From positions 108,979 to 172,978 of the forward strand of contig NZ_JAEPBH010000002.1 in assembly GCF_016632365.1 (NCBI RefSeq): 64,000 nt of DNA. Direction: 5' to 3'. The translations under genes and the position numbers were made by a program. Below the pieces are notes generated by a model, which was not told where the DNA came from, searched no databases, and was given only the letters and a program-made list of their open reading frames with translations. This document shows positions 10,535 to 19,716 of the stretch, piece by piece. Position 1 is the stretch's first letter, and every line of letters starts with the position of its first letter. This stretch comes from Tenebrionibacter intestinalis (lineage in GTDB: Bacteria > Pseudomonadota > Gammaproteobacteria > Enterobacterales > Enterobacteriaceae).

Positions 10535-11422
10535 ATGTTTGATTTCACGCTATCGCGCCGCCGGCTGCTGGCGCTTGCGGCGCTTTCGCCGCTACTGACG
10601 GCGCCGGGCGTCAGCCGCGCCGCAACGCCGGATTTGAGACGGATTGTCGCGCTGGAGTGGTTGCCTGTGGAGCTGCTGCTGGCGCTGGGCGTAATGCCGC
10701 TGGCCGTTGCCGACGCCCGAAACTACCGCCTGTGGGTAGGGGAGCCGGCGCTGCCGCCAGAGGTTATTGACGTAGGCCTGCGCACGGAACCCAATCTTGA
10801 ACTGCTAAGTCAGTTGCGTGCGTCGCTCATTGTCTACTCGGCAGGCTACGGTCCTTCGGTAGAGAAAATTGAGCGTATCGCGCCGGGCATGGGCATTCGC
10901 TTTAGCGACGGCTCGCGTCCGCTGAGCAGCGCCCGCCGCTCGCTGACAGAACTCGGAGAGCGGCTGGATTTGCGCCTGCGCGTTCGCGCGCATCTTAACC
11001 AGTTTGATGCCTTTATTGAGAGCGGCAAGACGCGTTTTGCGCCCTGGCGCGGCAGGCCAATTTTGCTGATGTCGTTAATGGATGCGCGCCATGCGCTTAT
11101 TATTGGTAAAAACAGCCTGTTTCAGCAGGTCATGGATACGTTAGGGTTAGAAAACGCCTGGTCAGGCGAGGTGAATTTTTGGGGGAGCGCCGTAGTGGGG
11201 CTGGAGCGGCTGGCGGCGGTGGACGCCGAACAGGTCGTCTGTTTTGCGCACGGCGACGACGCGCAGATGAGCCAGGTTGCCGCGACGCCGCTGTGGCAGG
11301 CGATGCCGTTTGTCCGTAAAGACCGTTTTACCCGCGTGCAGCCGGTGTGGTTTTACGGCGCAACGCTGTCGGCCATGCATTTCTGCCGCGTGCTGGATAG
11401 GGCGCTGAGGGGGCATTCATGA
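10535..11422 (+). CDS. fhuD: Fe3+-hydroxamate periplasmic binding protein
   Basis: 295-residue class III substrate-binding protein. The N-terminus MFDFTLSRRRLLALAAL carries a twin-arginine-type signal followed by a hydrophobic stretch and an AA cleavage region (TAPGVSRAA), consistent with Tat export predicted for enterobacterial FhuD. Binding-fold landmarks are RIVALEWLPVELLLALGV, IDVGLRTEPNLELL and the C-terminal WFYGATLSAMHF. A GTG at 10523 overlapping the fhuC stop is an alternative, but GGTGAGG sits 6 nt before the ATG at 10535, and that start aligns best with E. coli FhuD. Its stop overlaps the fhuB start. FhuD carries ferric hydroxamates from FhuA to FhuB in the periplasm. Confidence 0.94.
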   Translation: MFDFTLSRRRLLALAALSPLLTAPGVSRAATPDLRRIVALEWLPVELLLALGVMPLAVADARNYRLWVGEPALPPEVIDVGLRTEPNLELLSQLRASLIVYSAGYGPSVEKIERIAPGMGIRFSDGSRPLSSARRSLTELGERLDLRLRVRAHLNQFDAFIESGKTRFAPWRGRPILLMSLMDARHALIIGKNSLFQQVMDTLGLENAWSGEVNFWGSAVVGLERLAAVDAEQVVCFAHGDDAQMSQVAATPLWQAMPFVRKDRFTRVQPVWFYGATLSAMHFCRVLDRALRGHS

Positions 11423-13398
11423 AAGCCCCCTCATTCGCTTTCCCCGGCCTGTTGCTGGCAACCCTGTTTGCCGCGGCATTGCTGATGACGCTATACAACC
11501 TGACGGCACTGCTGCCGCGTGCGGCCTGGGGCCAGGCATGGCGGCAGCCGAATATCGATAATATACGCGAAATGCTGTTTTACTACAGCGCGCTACCCCG
11601 ACTGGCGATTTCGCTGCTGGTGGGGGCCGGGCTTGGTCTGGCGGGCGTACTGTTCCAGCAGGTATTGCGTAATCCGCTGGCGGAACCGACTACGCTTGGC
11701 GTGGCGACCGGCGCGCAGCTTGGCGTGACGGTGGCGACGCTTTGGGCGCTGCCGCTGGCTTTTCAGCAAATCGCTGCGCTGGCGGGAGCGGGATTGGTGG
11801 CGCTACTGGTGTTTGGCGCTGCCTGGGGGAAGCGTCTGTCGCCCGTGACGCTAATTCTTGCAGGCCTGGTGATGAGCATGTATTGCGGTGCGCTAAACCA
11901 ACTGCTGGCGATTTTTAACCATGATGCTTTGCAAAATATGTTTCTGTGGAGCACAGGCACGCTAAACCAGACCGACTGGCGCAGCGTGAGCGCGCTGTGG
12001 CCGCGTTTGCTTGGCGCGTTAATGCTGGTGTTGCTGATGCTGCGCCCGCTTACGCTGATGGGGCTTGATGACGGCGTGGCGCGTAATCTGGGGTTGGCGC
12101 TGTCGCTGGCGCGTTTGCTGGCCCTGACGCTGGCTGTCGCCATCAGCGCGCTGCTGGTGAACGCCGTCGGTATTGTGGGCTTTATCGGCCTGTTCGCGCC
12201 GCTGCTTGCCCGGATGTTCGGCGCGCGGCGTTTGCTGGCGCGCCTGGCGCTGGCTGCGGTTATCGGCGCGCTGATTCTCTGGCTGTCTGACCAGCTTATC
12301 GTCTGGCTGGCGACGGTCTGGCGTGAAATCTCCACCGGTACGGTGACGGCGCTGCTTGGCGCGCCGCTGCTGCTGTGGCTGCTGCCGCGTTTGCGTACCT
12401 CGCGTGAGCCGTCGATGTCTCAGGGCGAGAGTGTACGCCAGGAGCGCCGCCGCGTAGCGGCCAGTGCGCTGATCGGCGCCGGCCTGCTGTTGGCGCTGCT
12501 GGCAATCGCTCTGGTACTGGGGCGTGACGCCGTCGGCTGGCGCTGGGCCGATGCCGGTATGCTGACCGATTTGTGGCAGTGGCGCTGGCCGCGCGCGCTG
12601 GCGGCGCTGAGCGCCGGTATGATGCTGGCGGCGGCAGGCTGCATTATTCAGCGCCTGACCGGCAACGATATGGCAAGCCCGGAAGTGCTGGGCATCAGCT
12701 CCGGCGCGGCGTTTGGCGTTGTGGTGATGCTGTTTCTGGTGCCGGGGGACGCTTTTGGTTGGCTGCTGCCGGCAGGCAGCCTCGGGGCGGCCATTACGCT
12801 GCTTGTTATCACCGTGGCGGGCGGGCGCGGCGGGTTTTCGCCTGAGCGTATGCTGCTGGCGGGGATGGCGCTCAGCACCGCGTTTACTATGCTGCTGATG
12901 CTGCTGCTTGCCAGCGGCGATCCGCGTATGGCGACGCTGCTGACGTGGATTTCCGGTTCTACCTATAATGTCAGCGGCGAACGGGCGCTGCGTACCGCAG
13001 GGGTGATGGCGCTGCTGTTGGCGCTTACGCCGCTGTGTCGGCGCTGGTTACAGGTGCTGGCGCTGGGCGGGGCGACGGCGAGGGGGGTCGGTATTGCCCT
13101 GACGCCGGTGCGCATAACGCTATTGCTGCTGGCCGCTACGTTAACGGCTGCCGCTACGCTGACCATCGGACCGCTCAGCTTTGTGGGGCTGATGGCTCCG
13201 CACATCGCCCGTATGCTTGGCTTTCGCCGCTCGCTGGCGCAGCTTATCATCGCCGCGCTGCTGGGCGGCGCGTTGATGGTGGCGGCCGACTGGTGCGGGC
13301 GTATGATTTTATTTCCGGATCAGATCCCGGCCGGCTTGCTGGCGACCTTTATCGGCGCGCCGTATTTTGTGTTGTTACTGCGCAGACAGGGAAAGTAA
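11419..13398 (+). CDS. fhuB: Fe3+-hydroxamate ABC transporter permease (fused double-size)
   Basis: 659-residue inner-membrane permease made of two homologous FecCD-type halves in one chain, as is standard for FhuB. Each half has about ten hydrophobic segments; the repeated landmarks are VLFQQVLRNPLAEPTTLGV and CIIQRLTGNDMASPEVLGIS, then VGFIGLFAPLLARM and LSFVGLMAPHIARM, the GL.AP motifs that contact FhuC. The ATG overlaps the fhuD stop (ATGA), indicating translational coupling. It is the last gene of the operon; direct repeat copy B begins 36 bp after its stop. Confidence 0.95.
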   Translation: MKAPSFAFPGLLLATLFAAALLMTLYNLTALLPRAAWGQAWRQPNIDNIREMLFYYSALPRLAISLLVGAGLGLAGVLFQQVLRNPLAEPTTLGVATGAQLGVTVATLWALPLAFQQIAALAGAGLVALLVFGAAWGKRLSPVTLILAGLVMSMYCGALNQLLAIFNHDALQNMFLWSTGTLNQTDWRSVSALWPRLLGALMLVLLMLRPLTLMGLDDGVARNLGLALSLARLLALTLAVAISALLVNAVGIVGFIGLFAPLLARMFGARRLLARLALAAVIGALILWLSDQLIVWLATVWREISTGTVTALLGAPLLLWLLPRLRTSREPSMSQGESVRQERRRVAASALIGAGLLLALLAIALVLGRDAVGWRWADAGMLTDLWQWRWPRALAALSAGMMLAAAGCIIQRLTGNDMASPEVLGISSGAAFGVVVMLFLVPGDAFGWLLPAGSLGAAITLLVITVAGGRGGFSPERMLLAGMALSTAFTMLLMLLLASGDPRMATLLTWISGSTYNVSGERALRTAGVMALLLALTPLCRRWLQVLALGGATARGVGIALTPVRITLLLLAATLTAAATLTIGPLSFVGLMAPHIARMLGFRRSLAQLIIAALLGGALMVAADWCGRMILFPDQIPAGLLATFIGAPYFVLLLRRQGK

Positions 13399-13434
13399 CG
13401 CTATTTTCCAGCAAAAAGCGCCGGTCGCGTAGGG

Positions 13435-13816
13435 TTAAGCGGATGTTTCGTTCACTTAAAGCCCGATTACACGGGGGGCGCCAACGGTGAATGAACAATG
13501 GGCAAAGTGGGCCGCAGCGGCCCACTTTGCAAACGCCTGCGATAATGCAAAGGCATCATTGCTTCGCGGCGCGCTTACCTTGCGATCAACAGCCTGGCCG
13601 GCTTGACGTTCTGCCTCTTTTCGCCCCAGCCGCATTGCGGGCGCTGTGTCACTGTTTTCGCCTGCGGTTGCCGGGCTTCAGCCCTCGCGCGGTCAGCCTG
13701 TATATGTTAAAAGCGAACAAAAAGGCTGATTAAATAAAAAAAACCCACTAACCGGATCTCAACCTGTCATGTTTTTTGCCTTAACGGAGTCGTGATTTTC
13801 AAACATCTTAACTGAC
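13435..13816 (+). repeat. Direct repeat copy B, right of fhuACDB
   Basis: About 382 bp aligning in the same orientation with 6791-7153. It shares TTAAGCGG, CACTTAAAGCCC, GCCTGCGATAATGCAAAGGC, CATTGCGGGCGCT, TTCGCCTGCGG and TTAACTGAC. Its palindrome is 13502-13530: 13 bp GCAAAGTGGGCCG, loop CAG, perfect complement. The 80-codon reading frame at 13491-13733 on the plus strand lies wholly inside the repeat and lacks family features. Left edge is right after fhuB; right edge is before the hemL terminator region. Confidence 0.7.
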
Positions 13817-13920
13817 CGGCGTTACGCCGGGCGCTCAGGCGTTTTCCGGGCAAGGCTGCGGCGGTGAAGGACGCGTGGATGCGTCCTTTCACCCGACTGG
13901 CGGCGAGTCAGCCCCGCTTT

Positions 13921-13940
13921 TCCGCCCAACGTAGGGCGGA
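13921..13940 (-). terminator. Hairpin in the fhuB-hemL convergent spacer
   Basis: TCCGCCC and GGGCGGA form a 7-bp perfect stem with a 6-nt loop, 64 bp beyond the hemL stop. A second, bulged hairpin lies at about 13863-13895 (GGTGAAGGACGC with GCGTCCTTTCACC). Neither has a clear U tract; they are the only terminator candidates for hemL. Confidence 0.35.
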
Positions 13941-14004
13941 GGCCGCGTCCTTAGCCCTGAGCGGGCGGCGACAGACCTCACGCGGCCTTGTTATGGCATG
14001 ATGC

Positions 14005-15283
14005 TTAGAGCTTTGCAAACGCGCGGCGCGCGGCGTCGATAGTGTGATTGATGTCGTCGGTGCTGTGGGCGACAGACATAAACCCAGCCTCAAACGCAGA
14101 TGGCGCCAGATAGACGCCCTCTTCCAGCATCAGGTGGAAAAAGCGCTTAAAACGTTCGGTATCGCAGGCTAAAACGTCCTGATAGCAGGTTACGCTGTCG
14201 GCATCGGTGAAGAACAGGCCGAACATGCCGCCGACGTGGTTCACTACCAGCGCGACCCCCGCTTCCTGAGCGGCCTCCAGCAGGCCGTTCGCCAACTGCG
14301 TGGTGCGCTGCTCCAGCGTTTCATGAACGCCCGGTTGCGCCACCTGTTGCAGGCAGGCATAGCCCGCCGCCATCGCGACCGGGTTGCCGGAGAGCGTGCC
14401 GGCCTGGTAAACCGGGCCGGTTGGCGCCAGTGCGTTCATGACGTCGCGGCGACCGCCGAATGCGCCCACCGGCATGCCGCCGCCGATGATTTTGCCAAGG
14501 CAGGTTAAATCCGGCGTTACGCCGTAGTAAGACTGCGCGCCGCCCAGCGCTACGCGAAAACCGGTCATCACTTCATCAATAATCAGCAGCGCGCCGAATT
14601 CATCGCACAGCGCGCGCAGGCCAGGCAGAAAATCCGGCTGTGGCGGGATGCAGTTCATATTACCTGCCACCGGTTCAACGATAATACAGGCTATCTCCTG
14701 CGGATATTGTTCGAACGCGGCGCGCACCGAGGCAAGATCGTTATAGACGCAGGTCAGGGTATGTCTGGCAAAATCCGCGGGCACGCCCGGTGAATTTGGC
14801 TGGCCGAGGGTTAGCGCGCCGGAACCGGCTTTTACCAGCAGACAGTCGGCATGGCCGTGATAGCAGCCTTCGAATTTAATGATCTTATCGCGCCCGGTAA
14901 AGCCGCGCGCCAGGCGAATGGCGCTCATGGTGGCTTCGGTACCGGAGTTGACCATTCGCACCATATCCATTGAGGGCACCAGATCCGTCACCAGTTGCGC
15001 CATCTTCACTTCCATATCGGTTGGCGCGCCAAAGCTCAGGCCGCGTTCAGCGGCGTCAATCACCGCGTTGCGGATAGTCGCGTTATTATGGCCGAGTACC
15101 ATTGGGCCCCAGGAGCCAACATAGTCGATATAGGCTTTGCCGTCGACGTCGTAAATAAACGCGCCATCGGCGCGTTCGATAAACAGCGGAGTGCCGCCTA
15201 CGCCGTTGAAAGCGCGCACCGGCGAATTTACGCCGCCGGGGATAAGCGCGCGCGGCGGCAAACAGGTTTTCAGACTGGCTCAT
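14005..15283 (-). CDS. hemL: Glutamate-1-semialdehyde 2,1-aminomutase, frameshifted near the start as read
   Basis: PLP enzyme that converts glutamate-1-semialdehyde to 5-aminolevulinate in the C5 haem pathway. The frame from codon [13 protein letters not shown] to the stop (14005-15261) is intact, with the PLP lysine in [17 protein letters not shown] and [15 protein letters not shown]. The expected first residues, [13 protein letters not shown], are encoded from the ATG at 15283 but in another frame: the junction falls in a GC-dinucleotide run at 15246-15254 that is two bases short of the frame expected from the family. A TTG at 15261 could start the downstream frame but would drop about eight conserved residues and has no good ribosome site. 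Either a sequence error or a real slippage mutation. Confidence 0.85.
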
Positions 15284-15460
15284 GAATCGGCTCCTGATTC
15301 GTGGAAGAGATTTTCAGCGCGCTATTCTACGGGATCCGGGGCGACGTATAAAAGTTGTCATCGATCAACGCAGGAAACGCTGACGGATATTTTCCCGGGA
15401 CGACGCCGCTATCGCCGGGTAAACTATAACGAAATGTCTCAAAACTGCCTGCTGAACGCG

Positions 15461-16876
15461 ATGAATCCCAAAACCTTTTCTTTAAGCGCCCGTGAAATAC
15501 TGCGCCTGCGGCGGCGTAAACTGATTGGCCGGCTGCTTCAGCGCGATAAAACGCCGCTGGCGATATTGTTTATGGCTGCGGTGGTCGGCACGCTGGCGGG
15601 CCTTGTCGGCGTGGCGTTTGAAAAGGCGGTAAATTACGTGCAATACCGGAGGCTGGAGGCCATTGCCGGGGTTGCAGACCATGTGTGGCTTGCCTGGCCG
15701 CTGGCGTTTGTCGCTTCTGCGCTGCTGGCGGCGCTGGGCTACTGGCTGGTGCGGCGTTTCGCGCCGGAAGCTGGCGGCTCGGGCATACCGGAGATTGAGG
15801 GGGCGCTTGAAGAACTGCGCCCTGTGCGCTGGTGGCGCGTGCTGCCGGTAAAATTTATCGGCGGGCTTGGCACGCTTGGCGGCGGTATGGTGCTTGGGCG
15901 TGAAGGCCCCACGGTGCAACTGGGCGGTAACGTGGGCCGCATGGTGCTGGATATCTTCCGTATGCGCAGCGCCGAAGCACGGCATACGCTGCTGGCGACC
16001 GGCGCTGCGGCGGGGCTGTCGGCGGCGTTTAACGCGCCGCTGGCGGGTATTCTTTTTATTATTGAAGAGATGCGCCCGCAGTTTCGCTATAACCTGATTT
16101 CCATTAAAGCCGTATTTACCGGCGTGATTATGTCGAGCGTGGTATTTCGGGTATTTAACGGCGAGGGGGCGGTGATTGATGTGGGTAAACTCAGCAACGC
16201 GCCGGTGGAAACGCTCTGGCTGTACCTGGTGCTGGGAATGGTCTTTGGCGTGCTCGGCCCGCTCTTTAATCGCCTGATTTTCTTTACGCAGGATAAATTC
16301 CAGCGCCTGCACGGCGGGGATATCCGCAAATGGGTGCTTACCGGCGCGCTGTTGGGGGGACTGTGCGGCGTGTTGGGGCTCATTGAACCTGCGGCGGCAG
16401 GCGGCGGGTTCAACCTGATTCCGATAGCCGCGGCCGGAAACTATGCGGCCGGGGCGCTGGTGTTCATCTTTGTCGCCCGTGTCATTACCACCGTGCTGTG
16501 CTTTTCTTCAGGCGCGCCGGGGGGCATTTTTGCGCCTATGCTGGCGCTTGGTACGCTGTTGGGTACGGCGTTTGGCATGGCGTGCGCGTCCTGGTTTCCG
16601 GGTTACCACCTTGATGCGGGCACGTTTGCCATTGCCGGGATGGGGGCGCTGTTTGCAGCTTGCGTACGAGCGCCGTTAACCGGGATTGTGTTGGTGCTGG
16701 AGATGACCGATAACTACCAGCTTATTTTGCCCATGATTATTACCTGCCTGGGCGCTACGCTGTTGGCGCAATTTTTGGGCGGCAAGCCGCTTTATTCCAC
16801 GATACTCGCCCGCACGCTGGCAAAGCAGGAGGCACAGAAGCTGCGCGCGCGCGGCGGGGACGCGCAGAATACTTGA
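15461..16876 (+). CDS. clcA: H+/Cl- exchange transporter ClcA
   Basis: 471-residue CLC antiporter of the inner membrane, exchanging two Cl- for one H+, linked to extreme acid resistance in E. coli. With the ATG at 15461 the key residues fall at the E. coli positions: Ser107 in GGSGIP and the gating Glu148 in GREGPT; the second filter segment GAPGGIFAP and the proton-path glutamate in IIEEMRPQ are also present. An ATG at 15434 would add nine residues; neither start has a strong ribosome site. It diverges from hemL and precedes erpA by 81 bp, as in E. coli. Confidence 0.93.
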   Translation: MNPKTFSLSAREILRLRRRKLIGRLLQRDKTPLAILFMAAVVGTLAGLVGVAFEKAVNYVQYRRLEAIAGVADHVWLAWPLAFVASALLAALGYWLVRRFAPEAGGSGIPEIEGALEELRPVRWWRVLPVKFIGGLGTLGGGMVLGREGPTVQLGGNVGRMVLDIFRMRSAEARHTLLATGAAAGLSAAFNAPLAGILFIIEEMRPQFRYNLISIKAVFTGVIMSSVVFRVFNGEGAVIDVGKLSNAPVETLWLYLVLGMVFGVLGPLFNRLIFFTQDKFQRLHGGDIRKWVLTGALLGGLCGVLGLIEPAAAGGGFNLIPIAAAGNYAAGALVFIFVARVITTVLCFSSGAPGGIFAPMLALGTLLGTAFGMACASWFPGYHLDAGTFAIAGMGALFAACVRAPLTGIVLVLEMTDNYQLILPMIITCLGATLLAQFLGGKPLYSTILARTLAKQEAQKLRARGGDAQNT

Positions 16877-16957
16877 ACGATTTACCAGGGTATTGGATAA
16901 TGTCGACAACTATCGGGTTAATTTTTTCCCCGGTGAGCTACTGGTTTGGAGCAAAAA

Positions 16958-17305
16958 ATGAGTGATGACGTAGCAGCGCTGCCGCTTGAGTTTACCGACG
17001 CGGCCGCGAGTAAAGTGAAGAACCTGATTGCAGATGAGGAAAACCCTAACCTGAAGCTGCGCGTATATATCACCGGCGGTGGTTGCAGCGGTTTTCAGTA
17101 TGGTTTTACTTTTGACGACCAGATCAACGACGGCGACATGACTATTGAGAAGCAGGGCGTTGCGCTGGTCGTCGATCCGATGAGCCTGCAATATCTGGTA
17201 GGCGGCGCCGTAGATTATACCGAAGGTCTGGAAGGTTCGCGTTTTATTGTGACCAATCCAAACGCAAAAAGCACCTGCGGCTGCGGTTCTTCCTTCAGTA
17301 TTTAA
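16958..17305 (+). CDS. erpA: Iron-sulfur cluster insertion protein ErpA
   Basis: 115-residue A-type carrier that delivers Fe-S clusters to apoproteins, including IspG/IspH in isoprenoid synthesis. The three cluster cysteines are Cys43 (GGGCSGFQY), Cys107 and Cys109 ([11 protein letters not shown]). The ATG at 16958 gives the family N-terminus [16 protein letters not shown]; an in-frame TTG 12 bp upstream is less likely, since TTGGAG lies where the ribosome site should be. One residue longer than E. coli ErpA (an extra Ala). Downstream is convergent yadS. Confidence 0.96.
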   Translation: MSDDVAALPLEFTDAAASKVKNLIADEENPNLKLRVYITGGGCSGFQYGFTFDDQINDGDMTIEKQGVALVVDPMSLQYLVGGAVDYTEGLEGSRFIVTNPNAKSTCGCGSSFSI

Positions 17306-17379
17306 TTTGCGCCAGGAAAATTAAAGCGTGCCTTCAGACATGTCGGCAGCCGCTTATGGCTTTTTATGTCGCTTCTCCA

Positions 17380-17401
17380 CAGGCCCGGGGTATCGGGCCT
17401 G
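17380..17401. terminator. Bidirectional hairpin between erpA and yadS
   Basis: CAGGCCCG and CGGGCCTG form a perfect 8-bp stem with a 6-nt loop in the 200-bp convergent spacer. It could end transcripts from both sides, although there is no strong U tract on either strand. Confidence 0.45.
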
Positions 17402-17506
17402 CGGGACGGTTAACAGACTGCGCGCCAAACAGATTTAGCCTGCTTTGTCGCCAGCCGCACAGACCCTAAAAATGGGGTAAAGACGCAGGTAATCTGCGCT
17501 GTAAAT

Positions 17507-18127
17507 TCAGTGGCGCTCTTCGAGCGCAAAGGCCGGCAGCTTAAGATTCCAGCGGATCGCCGCAAGGCGAATCAGCAGCGTTACCGCCATCCCCATCATG
17601 CTTGCCTTTTCCAGCGGCTGGTGAAAGAGCTGGTAGGCGATAACGTGCGCTACGCCGCCGAGAATACAGGCGGTAGCGTAAATTTCGGTGCGCAGAATCA
17701 TCGGCACTTCACGGGCCAGCACGTCGCGAATAATACCGCCGCCGACGCCGGTCAGCACGCCCATGCACACGGCGACGAGCGGCCCTGTGCCGGCGTAAAA
17801 AGCTTTATTCACCCCGATGCCGACGAAGACCGCCAGCCCGACGGCATCGAGCGCCGGCAGAATCCACTTCGGCAGACGGCGCGGCTTTCGAACCAGCGCC
17901 AGGGTCAGCACACAGGTCACCATCGCGACGATAAGATCGGTAGGATCGCTAACCCAGAACGCCGGGCCGTTGGCGAGCGCCATATCGCGCAGCGTGCCGC
18001 CGCCTATGGCGGTGACGACCCCCAGCACCAGCACGCCAAACGGATCCATACGCAGCTTACCGGCCAGCAACACGCCGGAAATGGCAAATACCGCAGTTCC
18101 TAAAATATCCAGCCAGTAAACCAGCAT
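17507..18127 (-). CDS. yadS: TRIC cation channel family membrane protein YadS
   Basis: 206-residue inner-membrane protein with two repeats of three hydrophobic segments, each carrying the glycine-rich family motif: AIGGGTLRDMAL and GVGGGIIRDVLAREVP. This family (formerly UPF0126) is related to trimeric intracellular cation channels; the bacterial members' substrate is not settled and a link to glycine uptake has been suggested for some. Full length, ATG at 18127. It follows btuF by 14 bp on the minus strand, so mtnN-btuF-yadS probably form one operon, as in E. coli. Confidence 0.9.
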   Translation of the reverse strand: MLVYWLDILGTAVFAISGVLLAGKLRMDPFGVLVLGVVTAIGGGTLRDMALANGPAFWVSDPTDLIVAMVTCVLTLALVRKPRRLPKWILPALDAVGLAVFVGIGVNKAFYAGTGPLVAVCMGVLTGVGGGIIRDVLAREVPMILRTEIYATACILGGVAHVIAYQLFHQPLEKASMMGMAVTLLIRLAAIRWNLKLPAFALEERH

Positions 18128-18141
18128 TGTCGCGCCTCAGT

Positions 18142-18945
18142 TTATTCATCAACCTGCGTCAGTGCAGCGCAAAGCTGCTGCGCGGCGAGGATAATACGCG
18201 GCCCGGCGCGTTCGAACCAGTCTGCATTGAGGGCGATAACGTCAACCGGCAGCGCACGGCCCCAGAATTGCTTTACAGCGGCGGCCTTACGCGCGTCACC
18301 GGTAATAACAATTGCCTGTGGACGGCGAGTAAGTACCTGCTCACGGCTGACCTGCGGCCACGGAGCGACGCTGTCGTCAAAGATATTTTTGCCGCCGCAG
18401 GCGTTAAGCACCTCGTTTTGTATTGAGCGCCCGCCGCTGGTAAACAGCGGCCTGTCGCCAAACTGAATAAACACGCTTTTACGTGCGGCCCGGGCATGTT
18501 GCGCCTGAATATCGTGCCATTGCGCGCGCAGCCCGGCGGCGGCGCGGCGCGCCGTTTGCGGCGTCGGGCTCCAGACGGCGAGTTGCTCAAGCGCCTTTGC
18601 AATATCCTCCACGCTTTGCGGATCTACCCAGAGAACCCTGACGCCCAGTTTAGCCAGTTGGTTGACGGGACGTTCGGCGTTGCCGCCGCGCCAGGCAAGC
18701 ACCAGGTCCGGCTTTAGCGCAATAATACGCTCCACGTTAATTCCTTGCCAACTGGCGACCTGTTCGAGCCGTTTAGCCGCTTCGGGATAGTCGGACCAGG
18801 CGCTGACCGCCACCGGCGCGATGCCGGCGGCAAAGGCGATTTCAGTATTGGCGGGTGAAAGTGTGATAACCCGCGGCGCGGCGTACAGCCACGCCGGGAG
18901 TAGCAGTAGCTGCGCGTACAGAATGCGCCGTAGCATACTAACCAT
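18142..18945 (-). CDS. btuF: Vitamin B12 periplasmic binding protein
   Basis: 267-residue substrate-binding protein that delivers cobalamin to BtuCD. Signal peptide of about 22 residues ending YAAPRV, then [30 protein letters not shown] and the C-terminal [18 protein letters not shown] start at the ATG at 18945, which gives a signal peptide of the same length as E. coli BtuF; an upstream reading from 18975 would run deeper into mtnN. The chosen start overlaps the mtnN stop by 8 bp, implying coupling. btuCD are not in the window. Confidence 0.93.
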   Translation of the reverse strand: MVSMLRRILYAQLLLLPAWLYAAPRVITLSPANTEIAFAAGIAPVAVSAWSDYPEAAKRLEQVASWQGINVERIIALKPDLVLAWRGGNAERPVNQLAKLGVRVLWVDPQSVEDIAKALEQLAVWSPTPQTARRAAAGLRAQWHDIQAQHARAARKSVFIQFGDRPLFTSGGRSIQNEVLNACGGKNIFDDSVAPWPQVSREQVLTRRPQAIVITGDARKAAAVKQFWGRALPVDVIALNADWFERAGPRIILAAQQLCAALTQVDE

Positions 18946-19636
18946 GCGCCAGTTTCTGTAACAGCGTTTCCACAATCAGGCTGGATTGCTTCGCGGCGGT
19001 CGCCAGGAATTCCTCAAAGCTCAGGTGAGACTGCTGGTCGGCTACGTCGGAAATGGCGCGCACTACCACAAACGGCGTGCTGAAGTTATAACAGACGTGG
19101 CCGATAGCGGTCGCCTCCATTTCTACCGCAATGGCCTGCGGAAAATGGGCGCGAATTTTCGCCAGATTCTCTGCGCCGTTAATAAAAGCATCTCCGCTGA
19201 TGACCAGACCGCGCACCGCATGTAGATTGTGCTGCTCAATGCTCTGCTGCGCGGCCGCCGTCAGCGCTTCGTCGGCAACGAATGCCGCCGGGCAGCCCGC
19301 CATCTGGCCGTATTCGTAGCCAAAGGCGGTGACGTCGGCATCGTGATAGCGTACCTCGCTGGACACAACGATATCGCCCACCTTCAGGGACGGCGCCAGA
19401 CCGCCCGCTGAGCCGGTATTGATAATGACGTCCGGCTTGCAGCGCTCCAGTAGCAGCGTGGCGCCCATTGCCGCAGACACTTTGCCGATGCCCGATTTCA
19501 ACAGCGCAACGTCCATACCGTTTAGCGTGCCGGTGTAAATTTCGCAGCCTGCCAGCTTCAGCGTTTGACGGTTGTCGATTTTATCGCGCAGCAGCGTGAC
19601 TTCTTCTTCCATTGCACCAATGATGCCTGCTTTCAT
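18938..19636 (-). CDS. mtnN: 5'-methylthioadenosine/S-adenosylhomocysteine nucleosidase
   Basis: 232-residue PNP-family hydrolase that cleaves adenine from 5'-methylthioadenosine, S-adenosylhomocysteine and 5'-deoxyadenosine; a key step in methionine salvage and in making the autoinducer-2 precursor. The catalytic acid Glu12 in GAMEEEV, the ribose-binding VEMEAT segment and Asp in RAISDVAD are all present. Length matches the family. First gene of the leftward mtnN-btuF-yadS operon, divergent from dgt over an 80-bp spacer that must hold both promoters. Confidence 0.96.
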   Translation of the reverse strand: MKAGIIGAMEEEVTLLRDKIDNRQTLKLAGCEIYTGTLNGMDVALLKSGIGKVSAAMGATLLLERCKPDVIINTGSAGGLAPSLKVGDIVVSSEVRYHDADVTAFGYEYGQMAGCPAAFVADEALTAAAQQSIEQHNLHAVRGLVISGDAFINGAENLAKIRAHFPQAIAVEMEATAIGHVCYNFSTPFVVVRAISDVADQQSHLSFEEFLATAAKQSSLIVETLLQKLAHG

Positions 19637-19716
19637 GTGGGGGGTACTCGCTAATAGTGGGATTTGCGGGCATAGTCTACCATGTCAAACGACGAGGAAA
19701 ATAAACCGGAGGGATC

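Noticed and set aside
13491..13733. 80-codon reading frame on the plus strand in repeat copy B
   Set aside because: It spans the palindrome and is not preserved in copy A.
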